From: Actinomadura violacea | GTDB taxonomy: Bacteria > Actinomycetota > Actinomycetes > Streptosporangiales > Streptosporangiaceae | Reading direction: 5' to 3' | DNA: 64,000 nucleotides | Assembly: GCF_017573465.1 (NCBI RefSeq) | Contig: NZ_JAGEPF010000019.1 | Coordinates: 124,001 to 188,000 of the forward strand | Part shown: positions 16,105 through 23,635 of the stretch, piece by piece | How the letters are laid out: each line of letters begins with the position of its first letter | Numbering within the stretch: position 1 is the first letter of the stretch | Translations under genes and position numbers: made by a program | Notes under the pieces: generated by a model | What the model saw: the letters and a program-made list of their open reading frames with translations, nothing else | Told to the model about the DNA's origin: nothing | Database searches by the model: none

Positions 16105-16742
16105 ACTGGCTGGGCGCGGGCTTCGACGTCTTCGGCGAGCACATCCTGTGGACCGACCTCGCCGGCAACGTCCTGTCGCTGGCCGTGGTGTGGCTCGCCA
16201 TGCGCAAGACCCTCTGGACGTGGCCGGTGCAGCTGGTCGGCGCGCTGCTGCTGCTCGCCGCGTCCCTGCACGCCGACGTCCCCGGCAACGCCCTCAAGCA
16301 GGTGCTGTTCGGCTTCCTCGCCGTCTACGGCTGGGCGATGTGGGCGCGCGGACGGCGCGGCGGGGACCCCATCGTCGTGCGGAGCGCGACCGCGAAGGAG
16401 CGGGCGGTGCTGATCGCCGCGCTCGTCGTCGGCACCGCCGCCGTCGCCGAGCTGTTCCTCCACGTCGACTGGCTGAAGGCCGCCTGGTCGCCGTGGGCGA
16501 ACGCCTACATCTTCGTCGGCAGCGCCGTCGCGACGTTCGCGCAGAGCCGCGCGCTCGTCGACTTCTGGATCGTGTGGGTGCTGGTCGACCTGGTCGGCGT
16601 GCCGGTCGCCCTGCACTCCGGGCTGTACGTGTCCGGCGCGGTCTACGTGATCTTCTTCGTGATGGTGATGGTCGGGTTCAGGAACTGGCTGCGGGAAGCG
16701 AAGGCAGTGCCGGCCCCCGGTAACAAGGCGGTGACCGCATGA
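16101..16742 (+). CDS. ribM: PnuC-family riboflavin transporter (RibM)
   Basis: This 213-residue membrane protein has about seven hydrophobic segments and PnuC-family features, including the WVLVDLVGVPVAL segment near residue 155 and the tryptophan-rich early helices (LWTWPVQLVGALLLL). PnuC relatives in riboflavin operons under an FMN riboswitch, such as actinobacterial RibM, import riboflavin by facilitated diffusion. The riboswitch and position between ribE and ribBA make that substrate more likely than nicotinamide riboside. Translation is coupled on both sides: ATGA overlap with ribE and again with ribBA. Confidence 0.88.
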   Translation: MNWLGAGFDVFGEHILWTDLAGNVLSLAVVWLAMRKTLWTWPVQLVGALLLLAASLHADVPGNALKQVLFGFLAVYGWAMWARGRRGGDPIVVRSATAKERAVLIAALVVGTAAVAELFLHVDWLKAAWSPWANAYIFVGSAVATFAQSRALVDFWIVWVLVDLVGVPVALHSGLYVSGAVYVIFFVMVMVGFRNWLREAKAVPAPGNKAVTA

Positions 16743-17974
16743 GCGGCAACGACGGACTGAACGCAAGCGGGATCTTCGACCCGGTCGAGGAGGCGGTCGC
16801 CGACATCGCGGCGGGACGCCCCGTCGTGGTCGTCGACGACGAGGACCGCGAGAACGAGGGCGACATCATCTTCGCCGCGTCGAAGGCGACGCCGGAGCTG
16901 CTCACCTTCACCATCCGCTACACCAGCGGCGTGATCTGCGTCCCGATGGAGGGCGCCGACCTCGACCGGCTGCAGATCCCGCTGATGACGGCGCAGAACA
17001 GCGAGCGCATGCGCACCGCCTACACCGTCAGCGTGGACGCCCGGCTCGGCGTCAGCACCGGCATCTCCGCCGCCGACCGGGCCCGGACGATCCGGACCCT
17101 GGCCGACTCGGCGTCCGAGCCGGGCGACTTCGTCCGCCCCGGGCACATCTTCCCGCTGCGCTACCACGAGGGCGGCGTGCTGCGCCGCCGCGGCCACACC
17201 GAGGCCGCCGTCGACCTCGCCCGGATGGCGGGGCTCGCCCCGGCGGGCGTCCTCGCCGAGGTCGTCAACGAGGACGGCACCATGGCGCGCCTTCCCGAGC
17301 TGCAGGTGTTCGCCAAGGAGCACGGCCTCAAGCTGATCTCCATCGAGCAGCTCGCCGAGCACCGCCGCCGCACCGAGGCGATGGTCACCCGCGTCGTCGA
17401 GACCCGGCTGCCGAACCGGTACGGGATGTGGCGCGCCGTCGGGTTCTCCAGCGAGATCGACGGCGGCGAGCACCTCGCGCTCGTCCTCGGCGAGATCGGC
17501 GACGGCGACGACGTGCTCGTCCGCGCGCACTCCGAATGCCTCACCGGCGACGTCCTGCACTCCGAGCGCTGCGACTGCGGCACCCAGCTCGACGCGGCCA
17601 TGGAGCGCATCGCCGAGGAGGGCCGCGGCGTCGTGGTCTACCTGCGCGGGCACGAGGGGCGCGGCATCGGCCTGCTCGCCAAGCTGCGCGCCTACGCCCT
17701 GCAGGACAACGGCTCCGACACCGTCGACGCCAACCTCGAACTCGGCCTGCCGGCCGACGCGCGCGAGTACTCCAACGCCGCGCATATGCTGCGTGACCTG
17801 GGCGTCCGCTCGATCCGGGTGCTCACCAACAACCCCGACAAGCTCGCCGGCCTGGACGGGTTCGGGCTGGAGGTGCGCGGCCGCGAGTCGATGCCCGTCG
17901 TCGTCACCGAGCACAACCGGCGCTACCTGACGGTCAAGCGGGACCGTCTCGGACACGAGATCGAAGGACTCTGA
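16739..17974 (+). CDS. ribBA: Bifunctional 3,4-dihydroxy-2-butanone 4-phosphate synthase / GTP cyclohydrolase II
   Basis: Supplies both precursors of riboflavin, from ribulose 5-phosphate and GTP. The 411-residue protein has an N-terminal DHBP synthase domain with the metal-binding acidic loop DDEDRENEGD (about residues 36-45) and RPGHIFPLR (about 134-142). The C-terminal GTP cyclohydrolase II domain has the zinc-binding pattern HSECLTGDVLHSERCDCG (about 263-280) and the GRGIGLLAKLRAYALQD segment. Length and domain order are those of standard RibBA. It overlaps ribM by 4 bases and ribH by 1 base (TGATG). Confidence 0.97.
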   Translation: MSGNDGLNASGIFDPVEEAVADIAAGRPVVVVDDEDRENEGDIIFAASKATPELLTFTIRYTSGVICVPMEGADLDRLQIPLMTAQNSERMRTAYTVSVDARLGVSTGISAADRARTIRTLADSASEPGDFVRPGHIFPLRYHEGGVLRRRGHTEAAVDLARMAGLAPAGVLAEVVNEDGTMARLPELQVFAKEHGLKLISIEQLAEHRRRTEAMVTRVVETRLPNRYGMWRAVGFSSEIDGGEHLALVLGEIGDGDDVLVRAHSECLTGDVLHSERCDCGTQLDAAMERIAEEGRGVVVYLRGHEGRGIGLLAKLRAYALQDNGSDTVDANLELGLPADAREYSNAAHMLRDLGVRSIRVLTNNPDKLAGLDGFGLEVRGRESMPVVVTEHNRRYLTVKRDRLGHEIEGL

Positions 17975-18480
17975 TGAGCGGAGCGGGACGGCCCGAGGAC
18001 ACCGTGGTCGACGCGGCCGGGCTGACGCTCGGCATCGTCTGCACCCGCTGGCACGGGCAGATCACCGATCAGCTGCTGGAGCGCGCCGTCGCCGCCGCGA
18101 AGGCCTGCGGGATCGACGCGCCCGCCGTCGTGCGGGTCGCCGGCGCCCTGGAGATCTCCGTCGTCGCCCAGCAGATGGCCCGCGACATGGACGCCGTCGT
18201 CTGCCTCGGCGCGGTCATCCGGGGCGCGACCGCCCATTTCGACTATGTCTGCGAGTCCGTGACGACCGGTGTGACACGCGTTGCACTGGACGAGTCGACT
18301 CCGGTGGGCAACGGGGTCCTCACATGTGACACCATTGAACAGGCACTGGAACGCAGCGGGCTGCCGGGCAGCTCCGAGGACAAGGGATGGGAGGCGACTG
18401 TGGCCGCACTCGACACGGCACTGACCCTGCGAGGTCTGCGGCATCACGGTCACGCCGGGCACGGCCTGGAGCATTTGTAG
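17974..18480 (+). CDS. ribH: 6,7-dimethyl-8-ribityllumazine synthase
   Basis: Condenses the RibBA products into the lumazine substrate of RibE. The 168-residue protein contains the typical elements: RVAGALEISVVAQ (usually GAxEIP), CLGAVIRGATAHFDYVC around residue 74, and NGVLTCDTIEQALERSG near 111, with the stretch DKGWEAT after it. The proline of the usual EIP motif is serine here. It is the last gene of the operon. A histidine-rich C-terminal tail (RHHGHAGHGLEH) extends beyond the usual end. Confidence 0.94.
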   Translation: MSGAGRPEDTVVDAAGLTLGIVCTRWHGQITDQLLERAVAAAKACGIDAPAVVRVAGALEISVVAQQMARDMDAVVCLGAVIRGATAHFDYVCESVTTGVTRVALDESTPVGNGVLTCDTIEQALERSGLPGSSEDKGWEATVAALDTALTLRGLRHHGHAGHGLEHL

Positions 18481-18575
18481 CGGGTACAGGGGTTCCGCCC
18501 CTGAATGACTCGCGCATCTGGGCTCCTGATCCGCCCCGGTATCCCGTAGTTCGCAACCATCCGAAAGGCAATTCC

Positions 18576-19451
18576 GTGCTGTCACTCGTCCTGCCCAAGG
18601 GGTCGCTGGAGAAGGCGACCATGCAGCTGTTCGACGCCGCCGACCTCACCGTCCGGCGCGCCTCGGACCGCGACTACCGCGCCTCCATCGACGACCCGCG
18701 CATCGACCGCGTCCGGGTCCTGCGCCCGCAGGAGATCCCGACCTACCTCGAGCAGGGCCTGTTCGACCTCGGCATCACCGGCCGCGACTGGATCACCGAG
18801 ACCGACTCCGACGTGGTCAGCCTCGGCGAGCTCCAGTACTCCAAGGCGACCTCCAACCCGGTCCGCGTGATCATGGCGGTGCCGGAGGACGCGCCCTGGC
18901 AGAGCGTGTCCGACCTGCCGGAGGGCGTCCGGATCTCCACCGAGTTCCCGGCGATGACCAAGCGGTTCCTCGACAAGCACGGCGTGAAGGCCAAGGTCGT
19001 CCCGTCCTACGGCGCGACCGAGGCGAAGGTCCCCGACATCGTGGACGCGATCGTCGACCTCACCGAGACCGGCTCGTCGCTGCGCAAGAACGGCCTGCGC
19101 ATCCTCGACACCCTCCTGACCAGCTACACCGAGCTGGTCGCCAACCGCGAGGCCTACGAGGACGCCGAGAAGCGCGCCGCGATGGAGGACGTCTCGCTCC
19201 TGCTGCAGGGCGCCATCCGCGCGCGCGGCAACGTGCTGCTGAAGCTGAACGTCGCCCAGGCCGACCTGCGCAACGTCCTGGACATCATGCCGTCGATGTC
19301 GTCGCCGACCGTCACCTCGCTGGCGGGCGGGGACTCCAGCGCGGTCGAGTCCGTCGTCGCCAAGCGCGGGGTCAACACGCTGATCCCGGCGCTGAAGGCG
19401 GCCGGCGCGCACGACATCCTCGAGATCCCCATCTCGAAGATCGTTGACTGA
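18576..19451 (+). CDS. hisG: ATP phosphoribosyltransferase, long form
   Basis: Catalyses the first, feedback-regulated step of histidine synthesis. The 291-residue length is that of the long HisG form. The catalytic domain contains FDLGITGRDWITE near residue 65 and the PRPP loop segment DAIVDLTETGSSLRKNGL around 160-177. The C-terminal regulatory domain (about 215-291) ends GAHDILEIPISKIV. A GTG start is used; AAAGG lies about 8 bases upstream, and the N-terminus LSLVLPKGSLEKATM matches the family. hisE, often found between ribH and hisG in actinomycetes, is not present here. Confidence 0.95.
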   Translation: MLSLVLPKGSLEKATMQLFDAADLTVRRASDRDYRASIDDPRIDRVRVLRPQEIPTYLEQGLFDLGITGRDWITETDSDVVSLGELQYSKATSNPVRVIMAVPEDAPWQSVSDLPEGVRISTEFPAMTKRFLDKHGVKAKVVPSYGATEAKVPDIVDAIVDLTETGSSLRKNGLRILDTLLTSYTELVANREAYEDAEKRAAMEDVSLLLQGAIRARGNVLLKLNVAQADLRNVLDIMPSMSSPTVTSLAGGDSSAVESVVAKRGVNTLIPALKAAGAHDILEIPISKIVD

Positions 19452-19890
19452 CGACAGGGCCCTTCCGGCCGTGTGGCGTCCCCGGACCACACGCGTCGTC
19501 GCCTACACCACGGCGGGCGTGGTCGTGCTCGGCCTGGCCGCGCTCGCCGTGGTGGTGGCACCCCAGTTCAAGCTGTTCGACCGGGTGCTGATGGTCGCGT
19601 TCGGCATGGTCGTCGCGTGGGTCCTGCACATGCTGGCCCGCTGCCGCGTCACCGCCGACGACGAGGGCCTCACGGTCGTCAACGCCTTCAACACCCGCCG
19701 CCTCGCCTGGCCCGAGGTGCTCGGCGTGTCGATGACCGAAGGCGACCCGTGGCCCACCCTCGACCTCGCCGACGGCACGTCCATCGGCGCCATGGGCATC
19801 AACGGCGCCGAGAAGGCCCTCGCCGCCCGCCAGGTCACCGAGCTGGAGTCCCTCCTGCGCACCCGCAGCGAAACCCCCGACCCCGCCTGA
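19444..19890 (+). CDS. PH-domain membrane protein (bPH6-like)
   Basis: The 148-residue protein has two transmembrane segments (about residues 18-38 and 45-62) followed by a small beta-rich domain: CRVTADDEGLTVVNAFNTRR and then LAWPEVLGVSMTEGDPWPTL. This is the pattern of actinobacterial bacterial-PH domains, which sit on the cytoplasmic face of the membrane. It starts with TTG at 19444, overlapping the last codons of hisG. No in-frame ATG precedes the first membrane helix, so TTG is the only sensible start. The same small protein is commonly found after hisG in actinomycetes; its role is unknown. Confidence 0.75.
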   Translation: MTDDRALPAVWRPRTTRVVAYTTAGVVVLGLAALAVVVAPQFKLFDRVLMVAFGMVVAWVLHMLARCRVTADDEGLTVVNAFNTRRLAWPEVLGVSMTEGDPWPTLDLADGTSIGAMGINGAEKALAARQVTELESLLRTRSETPDPA

Positions 19891-19992
19891 CACCCCCTGT
19901 TCTAGGCTGTTGGCAGGACCGGGCGCTCAGCCATGTGCCATTGTATGGGCATGAGCGCGCAGAGTATCGAGTCATGTGCGGAAAGTGGTCAC

Positions 19993-20577
19993 ATGGAGCC
20001 TGAGGCGCTGCCAGACTGGGTGATCCCCCCGCCGGGCGGTTTCACCGCCGACCACTTCCTGCGCATGCGCGGTCTGCCCCGGCACACGGAGCTGATCGAC
20101 GGGAGCCTGGTCTTCGTGAGCCCGCAGCGCAAGTGGCACAGCAGGGTGATCAACCTTCTCTGGGACGAACTCGACCGCCAGGCGCCAAACGATCTGCGAG
20201 TCGATCGGGAAATGGCCGTGAAGCTCGCCAAGCGGCAGGTGCCGGAGCCCGATGTGCTGCTGGTGACCGCTGAGGCGTACGACCGGGAGGAGCCGGCCAC
20301 CTACTACCTTCCCGAGGACCTGGTGCTCGCCGTCGAGGCCGTCTCGCCCGACTCGGAGGAGCGGGACCGGGGGACCAAGCCCGCGAAGTACGCCGCGGCC
20401 GGGATCAAGCATTTCTGGCGGGTCGAGGAGGATCAGGGCCGGACCGTCGTGTACGTCTACGAACTCGATCCCGGCAGCGCCTCGTACGTGCCCACGGGCA
20501 TTTACCACGACCGGCTCAAGGTGACGGTGCCGTTCGACATGGACATCGATCTCAACGCCGTCGGGAAGCGGCGGTAG
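19993..20577 (+). CDS. Uma2-family PD-(D/E)XK endonuclease-like protein
   Basis: The 194-residue protein belongs to the Uma2 (DUF820) family, a restriction-endonuclease-like fold abundant in actinobacteria and cyanobacteria. Signatures seen are HTELIDGSLVFVSP (about residues 34-47), VPEPDVLLV near 87, and VEAVSPDSEERDRGTKPAKY near 114-134, with the putative catalytic Asp, Glu and Lys. No restriction partner or methylase is nearby and the biological role is unclear. ATG at 19993 is chosen because GGAAAG lies 7 bases upstream. ATGs at 19933, 19945 and 19951 would add a cysteine-rich leader not expected in the family. Confidence 0.8.
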   Translation: MEPEALPDWVIPPPGGFTADHFLRMRGLPRHTELIDGSLVFVSPQRKWHSRVINLLWDELDRQAPNDLRVDREMAVKLAKRQVPEPDVLLVTAEAYDREEPATYYLPEDLVLAVEAVSPDSEERDRGTKPAKYAAAGIKHFWRVEEDQGRTVVYVYELDPGSASYVPTGIYHDRLKVTVPFDMDIDLNAVGKRR

Positions 20578-20592
20578 GTCTCCCGCAGCGGG

Positions 20593-21513
20593 TCAGTCGG
20601 TGTTGGTGCCGGTGGGGGCCGGTGGGACCCGGTAGGTGTCGGTGGTGCCGTAGGCCCAGTCGAGCATGCGGGCGGCGTCGGCGAAGCGGGCGCGCTCGTC
20701 GGTGGCGGAGCTGTTGAGGACGATGCCGGTGAAGGTGCGGCCGTCGCGGCGGGCGGCGAACATCAGGGAGTAGCCGGCGGCGTCGGTGGTGCCGGTCTTG
20801 ATGCCGATCGCGCCCTGGTAGGAGCCGAGGAGCCGGTTGGTGTTGGTCCAGGTGTAGGCGTGGTGGGCCCGGGTCTTGGCGAGCTTGTAGGTCCGGCGGG
20901 CGACGGTGGTGCGGAAGGCGCTCTCGTCCATCGCGTAGCCGGCGAGGCGGACCTGGTCGCGGGCGGTGGAGCGGGTGGACGTGGCGGTCGGCCAGGGCAG
21001 GCCGTCGAAGTTGGCGTAGACGGTGTGGTCGAGGCCGAGTTCGCGGGCCGCTTCGTTCATGCGGCCGACGAACCTCTTCGTGCCGGGGCCGTAGGCGTCG
21101 GCGAGGGCGTAGGCGGCGTCGCAGCCGGACGGCAGCAGCAGCGCGTTGAGGAGCTGCCGCACGGTGAGACGGTCGCCCGCGTGCAGGCCGGCGGTGCTGC
21201 CGTCGTGCTTCTTGGCGTAGGCGAGGTACTTGCGCCTGATGGTGATCTTCCGGTCGAGGCCGCCGTCGTGCAGGACGACGAGGGCGGTCATCACCTTGGT
21301 GATGCTGGCGATGGGCCGTTCGGTGTCGGCGGCGCGGGACCACACGGTCGTGCCGTCCGTCGCGTCGTACAGGAGCGCCGACCTGGCGCCGACGCCGGCG
21401 GGCCCGGCGGCGGGACGGGCCGCCGCGCGGGCCGGGGGCGCCGTGAGCGCGGGGAGGGCGACGAGCGGCAGGGCGGCGACGGTGAGTGCGCGATGGCGGA
21501 CGGCGAGTGACAT
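20593..21513 (-). CDS. D-alanyl-D-alanine peptidase, K15 transpeptidase type
   Basis: This 306-residue exported low-molecular-weight penicillin-binding protein acts on peptidoglycan stem peptides outside the membrane. A signal peptide spans about residues 1-32 (basic start, hydrophobic core, APPARAAARP cleavage region). The three penicillin-binding motifs are S70-I-T-K73, S129-G-C131 and K239-T-G241. The SGC in place of the usual SGN is the hallmark of the Streptomyces K15 DD-transpeptidase. It lies tail-to-tail with the Uma2 gene, with only 15 bases between stops, and stands alone on its strand. Confidence 0.92.
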   Translation of the reverse strand: MSLAVRHRALTVAALPLVALPALTAPPARAAARPAAGPAGVGARSALLYDATDGTTVWSRAADTERPIASITKVMTALVVLHDGGLDRKITIRRKYLAYAKKHDGSTAGLHAGDRLTVRQLLNALLLPSGCDAAYALADAYGPGTKRFVGRMNEAARELGLDHTVYANFDGLPWPTATSTRSTARDQVRLAGYAMDESAFRTTVARRTYKLAKTRAHHAYTWTNTNRLLGSYQGAIGIKTGTTDAAGYSLMFAARRDGRTFTGIVLNSSATDERARFADAARMLDWAYGTTDTYRVPPAPTGTNTD

Positions 21514-21579
21514 GATCACATTCGGACACTGCCACCCGGCGAGGCCGCGTTCAAGCACCGTCCGCGCCCGCGCCGTCCG

Positions 21580-22218
21580 TCAGAGGGCGGTCACGAGCGT
21601 GACGGCGCCGGCGGTGATGAGGGCGGCGGCCCAGACGCGGTCCAGGTTGAACCAGGCGCGGCGCAGGACCGCCAGGCCGACGATCTCGTAGACGGCGACG
21701 GCGATGGTCCCGGCGACCGCCAGCATCGCCAGGGTGTGCACGCCGGTCACGAAGATCGCGGCGGACAGGGCGTTCCCGGACGCCGACGCGAACCCGTGGT
21801 GGTGGCCGGAGGGGACGGTGCCGGGCGAGGTGAGCACGGGCAGCAGCATCAGCCCGGCGCCGTGCGCCGACGACATCAGGAACGACCAGGCGGCGAGCTG
21901 CCACAGCGAGATCCGCATGCCGACCCAGCGGAAGTGCCGCTGCGACAGCAGCCGCCACAGCCCGAACCCGACGAGCAGGATCCCGCCGCCGATCGCGACG
22001 GCCTGCGTCGCGACGACCGACCGGGTCAGCGCGACGAGGACCGCGACGGCCCCGACGGACGCGGCGTGGCCCGCGGCGATCGCGGGGAGCGACTGCAGGA
22101 CGAGTGCCCTGCTGCGCTCCTGGAGGCCGCGGGCCACCGCGAACAGCCAGCCCATCGCCGGGTTGAGGCCGTGGAACGCGCCCATCGCGACGAGCGCGGC
22201 GAGCGAGCCGTCTTTCAC
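21580..22218 (-). CDS. Small polytopic membrane protein with HGLNP motif (LysE/NicO superfamily-like)
   Basis: The 212-residue protein has six or seven hydrophobic segments. The first carries GAFHGLNPAMGWLFAVARGL, resembling the HxxxPGHG-type motif of NicO/RcnA nickel-cobalt exporters and related LysE/DsbD-fold proteins. A central SSAHGAG and a loop with GHHHGF offer histidines for metal binding. A transport function, perhaps for a metal or a sulfur compound, is an inference. The GTG start lies 2 bases after the stop of the SBP56 gene, so it is almost certainly co-translated with it. It is the last gene of the three-gene unit. Confidence 0.65.
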   Translation of the reverse strand: MKDGSLAALVAMGAFHGLNPAMGWLFAVARGLQERSRALVLQSLPAIAAGHAASVGAVAVLVALTRSVVATQAVAIGGGILLVGFGLWRLLSQRHFRWVGMRISLWQLAAWSFLMSSAHGAGLMLLPVLTSPGTVPSGHHHGFASASGNALSAAIFVTGVHTLAMLAVAGTIAVAVYEIVGLAVLRRAWFNLDRVWAAALITAGAVTLVTAL

Positions 22219-22220
22219 CG

Positions 22221-23621
22221 TTACGGGTAGCAGTAGGAGTCGGACGACGCGTCCCCGCCCTGCAGCCGCGTCTGGTGCGGCCGGCGGCCGCGGAACGCGT
22301 CGCCGTGCGGGAAGAACCGTTCGTCGAGGGCGAACCCGTCCGCGGTGGAGTCGAGCTTGGCCATCCAGGCGCCGACGCCGTCGGGGTAGAACTGGTCGTC
22401 CCAGGAGCCGTAGAGGGAGTTGGTGACGTAGACGCGCTTCCCGTCGCGGCTGACCTCGACCATCTGCGGTCCGCCGGCGAGCGGCAGGTCCGGCGCGGCG
22501 GGGTGCGGGGTGCGGCGGGTGATGCCGCCGATGCGGACCGAGCCGGCCTCGACGGGGTGGAACGGGTCGCTGACGTCGTAGCGCTTCAGCTCGCCGGTGC
22601 CCCAGCACGACACGTACAGCCACTGGTCGTCCACCGACAGGTCGATGTCGGTGACCAGCGGCGGGACGGCGCCGAACGGCGCGATGACGTCCGGCAGCTC
22701 CGACGCGTCGGCGGGTTCGGCGGGGATGGTGATGACCTTCGTCGCGGCCCACCGGTCGCCGTCGCGGTGCCACAGCCACACCGACGCGGACAGGTCCTCG
22801 ACGCTGACGACGACGCCGGCGAAGCCGTACTGCTTGGTGGGGTCGTGCGCGGGCCGCAGCTCCAGCACCATCTGGTGCTCGTCGCCGAGGTCGACCTCCT
22901 GGACGTGGCGGCGCTTGCGCAGGTCCCAGAAGTGCAGCGAGTGCCCGTACTTGCGGCCGAGCAGCAGCTCCCCGACGACGCCGTCCTCGATCATGGACGG
23001 GGTGCCCCACTCGGAGGTGATGAGCACGTCGTGCGCGATGTGCCACCAGGCGTCGTAGGCGAAGTACTGCGGGCCGCGGTCGACCTCCCAGCGGCCGAGG
23101 ACGTCGAAGGAGGTGTGGTCGAGCAGCGCGATGCCGCCCGGCCCGTCCTCGCCGTTCGCGCCGCCGAGCGCGGTCAGGTACAGCCCCTCGGGCCCGCAGT
23201 GGACGGTGTGGGGCCGCGAGTAGCCGGCGCGTTTCGCCAGCTCGTCGGGCTCCAGCACCTTGATGATCTCGGGTGCGGTCGGCTTGTCCTTGGTGTCGAT
23301 GACGTAGACCCGCGACGACCGCAGCCCCGGCACGATCAGGTAGCGGCGCTCCACGTGCGGGTGCGGCGCGTACGGGCACAGGGCGCTGCTGCACGCGTTC
23401 CACCCGAAGTGGTGCAGCTCGTCGCCGAGGTAGGGCAGGTCCGTCCAGCCGACGACGTCGCCGTAGGACACCGAGCCGGGGTCGACGTCGAGGACGGCGA
23501 TCGCGTCCGGCTTCTCCGCGGCGCGGTCGAACGCGGCGACGTAGGCGAGCTTCTCCGGCGGCGCCGACACCGCGTCGCGCGGCGAGGCGTAGAAGGTCGG
23601 GTCTGGCTTCCACAGTGCCAT
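22221..23621 (-). CDS. SBP56-family protein, probable methanethiol oxidase
   Basis: The 466-residue protein is full length for the selenium-binding protein 56 family. Its human and Hyphomicrobium members oxidise methanethiol to formaldehyde, hydrogen sulfide and hydrogen peroxide, with copper in the bacterial enzyme. Recognisable segments are HHFGWNACSSALC near residue 70, SRPHTVHCGPEGLYLTALG near 135, VLITSEWGTPSMIEDG near 200, and PLVTDIDLSVDDQWLYVSCW near 330, ending SYCYP. No signal peptide is visible, so it should be cytoplasmic. It sits 14 bases after the exported molybdenum enzyme and 2 bases before the small membrane protein, which suggests a joint role in organosulfur metabolism. Confidence 0.82.
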   Translation of the reverse strand: MALWKPDPTFYASPRDAVSAPPEKLAYVAAFDRAAEKPDAIAVLDVDPGSVSYGDVVGWTDLPYLGDELHHFGWNACSSALCPYAPHPHVERRYLIVPGLRSSRVYVIDTKDKPTAPEIIKVLEPDELAKRAGYSRPHTVHCGPEGLYLTALGGANGEDGPGGIALLDHTSFDVLGRWEVDRGPQYFAYDAWWHIAHDVLITSEWGTPSMIEDGVVGELLLGRKYGHSLHFWDLRKRRHVQEVDLGDEHQMVLELRPAHDPTKQYGFAGVVVSVEDLSASVWLWHRDGDRWAATKVITIPAEPADASELPDVIAPFGAVPPLVTDIDLSVDDQWLYVSCWGTGELKRYDVSDPFHPVEAGSVRIGGITRRTPHPAAPDLPLAGGPQMVEVSRDGKRVYVTNSLYGSWDDQFYPDGVGAWMAKLDSTADGFALDERFFPHGDAFRGRRPHQTRLQGGDASSDSYCYP

Positions 23622-23635
23622 GGAGGCGGGTCCCT

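Noticed and set aside
18486..18502. Terminator hairpin after ribH
   Set aside because: CAGGGG-TTCCG-CCCCTG is only a 6-bp stem without a T run, so it is too weak to call.
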